DNA of 9,145 bases from RGIG6904 sp024680835 (GTDB lineage Bacteria; Bacillota; Clostridia; Lachnospirales; Lachnospiraceae). The notes under the pieces were generated by a model. It was not told the origin of the DNA, searched no databases, and was given only the letters and a program-made list of their open reading frames with translations. The stretch lies in contig JAILBP010000093.1 in assembly GCA_024680835.1 (NCBI GenBank), positions 1-9,145 of the forward strand, in the 5' to 3' direction. Below, piece by piece: positions 6,461 to 9,145 of the stretch. Each line of letters opens with the position of its first letter. Position 1 is the first letter of the stretch. Position numbers and translations under genes: made by a program.

Positions 6461-7606
6461 ATGAATAGAATACTGACATTTATTAAAAAGGAGCCGATGC
6501 CCGTCATATCTGTGATAGCGGCATTGGCTTCATTATTGATAACACCGCCGAATGGAGATCTGCTGAAGAGCATTGACTGGCATACGATCGGCACGCTGTT
6601 TATGATGCTGACTGTGCTGGAGGGATTCAAGCAGGAAAACCTTTTTGATCCGGTCATTAAGATCAGTTCAAGGTTTAAGAGTATGTTCACCCTGTCGCTC
6701 TTTTTGATATTCGGCGTGTTTTTTTCGTCAATGTTTGTCACGAATGATGTTTCACTGATAATATTCGTACCTCTGACTATATTGCTGTTCAGGGGGCTGC
6801 AGAGAGAAGAGTGCATCCTGCCGGTGATCACAATGGAGAATATCGCTGCCATCAGAGGGTCTTTACTGATGCCATTCGGGAGCCCGCAGAATCTTTTCCT
6901 GTATCAGCAGTCCGGAGTGGGAGCGCTGCACTTCATGCTGCATATGATGCCCCTTTGTGTCGGTTCTGCCGTGCTGCTCATCATATTCGTGATGGTGATG
7001 TACAGGCGTGAGCTGGGCAAACGGATAGAGCTTGATCCCACGAAGATCACAGCGGGGTGGAAACGGGAATACAGGGTACGCAGGGTGACATATATGGCAC
7101 TCTTTGTACTGATACTGGCTACCATAGTGAGCAGGACTTCATATTGGCTCGTATCGGTGGTCATAGTCATAGCAGCTGTTTTGCTGGTCAACAGAAAGCT
7201 CTTTGCTTCAGTGGATTATGTGCTGCTGGTTACGTTCCTGTGTTTTTTCGTATTCTCATCGTCCATTGCGGCAAATCCGGCTATCGGAGGATTTTTGAAA
7301 AATGCTGTGGCAGGGCATGAATACTGGTGGGTCATAGGTTTAAGCCAGATCATATCCAATGTCCCCGCATCCATAGTGCTGTATCCTTTTACAGAGAATT
7401 TCGCGGGACTGATCTACGGCGCAGACACGGCGGGGTTGTGCTCACTCATCGGATCCCTCGCCTCGGTGATCAATTACCGTATCTATGTGAGGGAGTACCC
7501 GGGACGGGGAGTAAACTTTATTAAGACCTTCACACTCATCAGCTGGATATTCTTTATCATAGTGGTGGTACCGGGATTTTTGCTGACGAGGTGGAGATTT
7601 TATTGA
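6461..7606 (+). CDS. Ion-transporter-superfamily permease (SLC13/ArsB/CitMHS-like)
   Basis: This is a polytopic membrane protein of 381 residues with about ten hydrophobic helices. It has the two-fold layout of the IT superfamily (SLC13, ArsB, NhaD, CitMHS). The first half contains FVTNDVSLIIFVPL (N95-D96) and then NIAAIRGSLLMPFGSPQNLFLY (N127 to Y148). The second half contains SNVPAS (299-304) and IGSLASVINYRIY from residue 330. Both N/S-rich re-entrant motifs are present, so it should be functional. Members move dicarboxylates, citrate, sulfate, arsenite or sodium/protons; the sequence does not decide the substrate. It starts 7 nt after the EAL-like/HDOD gene with only a weak ribosome site (AAGG), so translation may depend on the upstream gene. 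Length is slightly short for the superfamily, but both ends look natural. Confidence 0.85.
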   Translation: MNRILTFIKKEPMPVISVIAALASLLITPPNGDLLKSIDWHTIGTLFMMLTVLEGFKQENLFDPVIKISSRFKSMFTLSLFLIFGVFFSSMFVTNDVSLIIFVPLTILLFRGLQREECILPVITMENIAAIRGSLLMPFGSPQNLFLYQQSGVGALHFMLHMMPLCVGSAVLLIIFVMVMYRRELGKRIELDPTKITAGWKREYRVRRVTYMALFVLILATIVSRTSYWLVSVVIVIAAVLLVNRKLFASVDYVLLVTFLCFFVFSSSIAANPAIGGFLKNAVAGHEYWWVIGLSQIISNVPASIVLYPFTENFAGLIYGADTAGLCSLIGSLASVINYRIYVREYPGRGVNFIKTFTLISWIFFIIVVVPGFLLTRWRFY

Positions 7607-7636
7607 TTATTATGAACGCGTTTAAGAAGTTATACC

Positions 7637-7695
7637 ATTGAACGAAATCAACTGCCATTTTCCAAATCCGGAATACTGTTCTGATTTCGTTCAGT
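7637..7695 (+). repeat. 14-bp inverted repeat with nested hairpin
   Basis: TGAACGAAATCA at 7639-7650 is the exact reverse complement of 7682-7693, and one G-T plus one A-T pair extend the stem to 7637-7695. The 31-nt loop holds a smaller stem (7660-7663 with 7670-7673). It begins 31 nt after the permease stop. There is no T run and the stem is AT-rich, so it is not a typical terminator. It may act as a 3'-end stabilising structure, a protein-binding palindrome, or a remnant of a small repeat. Confidence 0.6.
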
Positions 7696-7747
7696 AGCCG
7701 GGTGTATATGTAACTAAAATCATTAACCAGTATATATTCAGAACGGC

Positions 7748-7753
7748 TATAAT
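7748..7753 (+). promoter_or_regulatory. Possible -10 box for the DUF2156 gene
   Basis: TATAAT at 7748-7753 lies 93 nt upstream of the DUF2156 start, in an otherwise unassigned AT-rich stretch. No good -35 is visible at 16-18 nt spacing (the nearest is TTAACC at 7723-7728, spacer 19), so the call is weak. The rest of 7607-7846 shows only the inverted repeat listed separately and the ribosome site. Confidence 0.35.
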
Positions 7754-7846
7754 CGTACGGTTTTACCTGTTGCAGAGATAAATAGGGTCTCGTTGAATTG
7801 GGATAGACAACTGCAGGATTAAGGCCTGGATTAGAAGAGGAGAGTT

Positions 7847-8767
7847 ATGATAAATTGGAGAGTACCGGCTCTGGAAGATGTGCGGAAGATGCGGCAACTT
7901 TCGGAAGAGGCCGGGGTTATGGGAAGCGATGCCAATGCGGTGAACATATATCTGCTGCGTGAAAAATACAATATAAAAATAGCCTATGTGGCAGATGCGC
8001 TGGTAAGGCTGTACACAGGTACCCGTCTTGAAGGGCGGGGAGGCATAACATTTCCGCTGGGCGGAGATACGAAAAAGGCATTGGAAATACTGGAGGAGGA
8101 CTGTGCTGAACGCGCAAAACCGGCAAGATTCATCTTTTTGACACAGGAACAGCGGGATATCGTGTCACGCAGCTACCCGGACATGATATTTGACATGGCA
8201 GAGGGCAATTCAGATTACACATATACAGCGGAGCATCTGGCACTCTTAAAGGGCAAGGATAACGAGAAAAAACGCAACCGTGTCAGCCGTTTTAAGCGTG
8301 TTTATCCTGATATGGAGATCAGATTTGCCGAAGCTGACCCGGATGCCTCATTGCTGGAGGATATGGTATGCGTGGAGGAAAGGTGGTTTGCTCTGCAGTC
8401 GGAGCGTCTGGATTCGTCCTTTCTGGAGAGGATTGAGATCTACGAGGCATGTAAGCTGTGGCGAGAGCTGGGACTTTCAGGTGCGGTCATATATGTTGGC
8501 GGGGTGCCGGTGGCAATGACAATGGCATCAAAGACCTCAGAGGGAGTTTATGATATACATTTTGAGAAGTGCTACGGTGATTATGCCCAGGCAGGCGGCT
8601 TTGCGGTAATAAACAGGCTGTTTGCAGAGCATCTGCTGGAAAAACACGGAGCGCGGTGGATCAATCGCGAGGAGGATATAGGGCTTGAAGGGCTCAGACG
8701 TGCCAAGATGGCTTACCGCCCGGACCTGATGCTGGAGAAATATCACACGAGGAAGGAACCATCATGA
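7847..8767 (+). CDS. DUF2156 protein (phosphatidylglycerol lysyltransferase C-terminal-like, GNAT fold)
   Basis: This is a 306-residue soluble protein with no membrane segment. DYTYTAEHLALLKGKDNEKKRN (123-144) and the C-terminal NREEDIGLEGLRRAKMAYRP (from 273) are hallmark stretches of the DUF2156 family. That family shares the double-GNAT fold of the catalytic domain of MprF, which transfers an aminoacyl group from tRNA to phosphatidylglycerol. The membrane flippase part of MprF is absent, so a lipid aminoacylation role is only possible; the actual acceptor in stand-alone members is not established. The start is supported by AAGAGGAGAG just upstream. The stop codon TGA (8765-8767) lies inside the first stem of structured element copy B. 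The last four codons (KEPS) are thus encoded by the element, and the C-terminus may have been set by its arrival. Confidence 0.88.
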   Translation: MINWRVPALEDVRKMRQLSEEAGVMGSDANAVNIYLLREKYNIKIAYVADALVRLYTGTRLEGRGGITFPLGGDTKKALEILEEDCAERAKPARFIFLTQEQRDIVSRSYPDMIFDMAEGNSDYTYTAEHLALLKGKDNEKKRNRVSRFKRVYPDMEIRFAEADPDASLLEDMVCVEERWFALQSERLDSSFLERIEIYEACKLWRELGLSGAVIYVGGVPVAMTMASKTSEGVYDIHFEKCYGDYAQAGGFAVINRLFAEHLLEKHGARWINREEDIGLEGLRRAKMAYRPDLMLEKYHTRKEPS

Positions 8768-8903
8768 CGAAGTCATGATTTGTAATGGTTCCGACCGATA
8801 GGGCAGCGTATATCATGCACGAGGCACGAGTGCATGATGCCATCCCGGCGAGGGATCGCGAAGCAACAGGTGATTCGTTTACGAATCGTGCCATTACAAA
8901 TCA
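8750..8903 (+). ncRNA. Structured RNA element, copy B, with predicted pseudoknots
   Basis: Positions 8750-8807 match copy A at 503-560. The outer stem is 8755-8760 with 8787-8792. The inner stem is 8761-8768 with 8772-8779 and a GAA loop. The bulge is 8780-8786 (ttgtaat), and a gaccgatagg tail follows. More hairpins come next: 8812-8820 with 8830-8838 (atcatgcac/gtgcatgat, 9-nt loop), 8842-8846 with 8852-8856 (atccc/gggat), and 8872-8877 with 8882-8887 (gattcg/cgaatc). The stretch 8886-8892 (tcgtgcc) is complementary to the loop 8823-8829. The adjoining 8893-8899 (attacaa) is complementary to the bulge 8780-8786. The 8893-8899 match extends to a 13-nt inverted repeat, 8776-8788 with 8891-8903, that would instead open the first hairpin. 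It may be a 3' UTR element of the DUF2156 gene, a leader for nth, or an independent RNA. No named family is recognised. Confidence 0.65.
8764..8778 (+). other. Mini-ORF of four codons (MTKS) inside element copy B
   Basis: ATG at 8764 follows AGGAAGG (8750-8756) at 7 nt spacing and reads ATG ACG AAG TCA TGA. The ATG overlaps the DUF2156 stop as ATGA, the usual coupling overlap. Copy A has the counterpart at 517-531 (ATG TCG AAG ACA TGA, MSKT) with AGGGAGG also 7 nt away. It may be a regulatory leader peptide, or a chance product of the palindromic stem. Confidence 0.3.
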
Positions 8904-8992
8904 CACACGAACAGCAGTGTACATGAATGTGGTCGTGCCGAACTACATCATAAATATGCTGTGAATAATAACTAGTAACTAACGTTTTTTGC

Positions 8993-9021
8993 TTGCAACT
9001 TTGCACTCAATAGAGTATTTT
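8993..9021 (+). promoter_or_regulatory. Promoter upstream of nth
   Basis: TTGCAA at 8993-8998 and TATTTT at 9016-9021 are spaced 17 nt, with a predicted start near 9028. That gives a very short leader of about 20 nt, starting close to the purine-rich AGAGAGGA (9027-9034). If this promoter is used, the ribosome site would lie at the extreme 5' end of the message. A longer transcript from upstream would include element B. Confidence 0.5.
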
Positions 9022-9046
9022 ACATTAGAGAGGATATAGTGTAAAG

Positions 9047-9145
9047 ATGAGAAAAAAAGATCTGGTCAACATCATAATAGAAAGATTGTCGGCAGAATAC
9101 CCTGCGAGCTCATGCACCCTGGATTATGATGAAGCCTGGAAACTG
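9047..9145 (+). CDS. nth: Endonuclease III, N-terminal fragment (3' truncated)
   Basis: Thirty-three codons are visible up to the window edge, starting MRKKDLVNIIIERL and ending at SCTLDYDEAWKL. This matches the N-terminus of bacterial endonuclease III, where a helix of the form IIERL is followed by YP and C-x-L-x-Y. The enzyme is a cytoplasmic iron-sulfur DNA glycosylase/AP lyase that removes oxidised pyrimidines in base excision repair. The helix-hairpin-helix, catalytic Lys and Asp, and the cluster cysteines lie beyond the window. An in-frame stop just upstream and the lack of another start support ATG 9047. The AGAGAGGA site ends 12 nt before it, which is a little long. Confidence 0.75.
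   Translation, partial: MRKKDLVNIIIERLSAEYPASSCTLDYDEAWKL

Noticed and set aside
8755..8903. CRISPR array or tandem repeat
   Set aside because: The repeated ATCATG/CATGAT words are stem arms of different hairpins with different loops. There are no regular repeat-spacer units.
8984..8990. Run of T before nth as a terminator
   Set aside because: The sequence just upstream is AT-rich and offers no GC-rich stem next to the T run.

Overview
The window looks like a chromosomal piece of a Gram-positive anaerobe of the Lachnospiraceae type (Butyrivibrio or a relative). This is an inference. It rests on moderate GC content, strong purine-rich ribosome sites, canonical -35/-10 promoters with 17-nt spacers, and protein families typical of that group: an EAL-like/HDOD regulator beginning MLATLIP, a DUF2156 protein, and a two-permease furanose-type sugar ABC importer. 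All genes lie on the + strand.

Layout. 1-4228 is a sugar importer of the YtfQ-YtfR-YtfT-YjfF / FruEKFG class: the 3' end of a periplasmic-type binding protein, a fused double ATPase and two permeases. A strong hairpin terminator separates the binding protein from the rest, and another closes the operon at 4236-4270. 4229-4524 holds that terminator and a promoter-plus-leader region with structured RNA potential. 4525-5109 encodes a small rhomboid protease with intact Ser/His residues. 5227-6453 (degenerate EAL plus HDOD) and 6461-7606 (an ion-transporter-superfamily permease) probably form an operon behind a good promoter at 5125-5153. 7607-7846 is intergenic and carries a 14-bp inverted repeat. 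7847-8767 encodes a DUF2156 (MprF C-terminal-like, GNAT-fold) protein. 9047-9145 is the 5' end of endonuclease III (nth).

The most unusual content is non-coding. Two intergenic segments, 503-560 and 8750-8807, are gap-free copies of one element. It consists of a purine-rich AGGRAGG, an outer 6-bp stem, an inner 8-bp stem with a GAA loop, a conserved 7-nt bulge (TKGTAAT) and a conserved GACCGAYAGG tail. Four base pairs differ between the copies and every change is compensated on the partner strand, so the structure itself appears conserved. The second copy continues as a series of hairpins to about 8903. There, one 14-nt stretch (8886-8899) is exactly complementary in two adjacent halves to a 7-nt hairpin loop and to the 7-nt bulge. 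That is the signature of a compact pseudoknotted RNA. Both copies also hold a well-spaced 4-codon mini-ORF (MSKT / MTKS). I do not recognise the element as a named RNA family.
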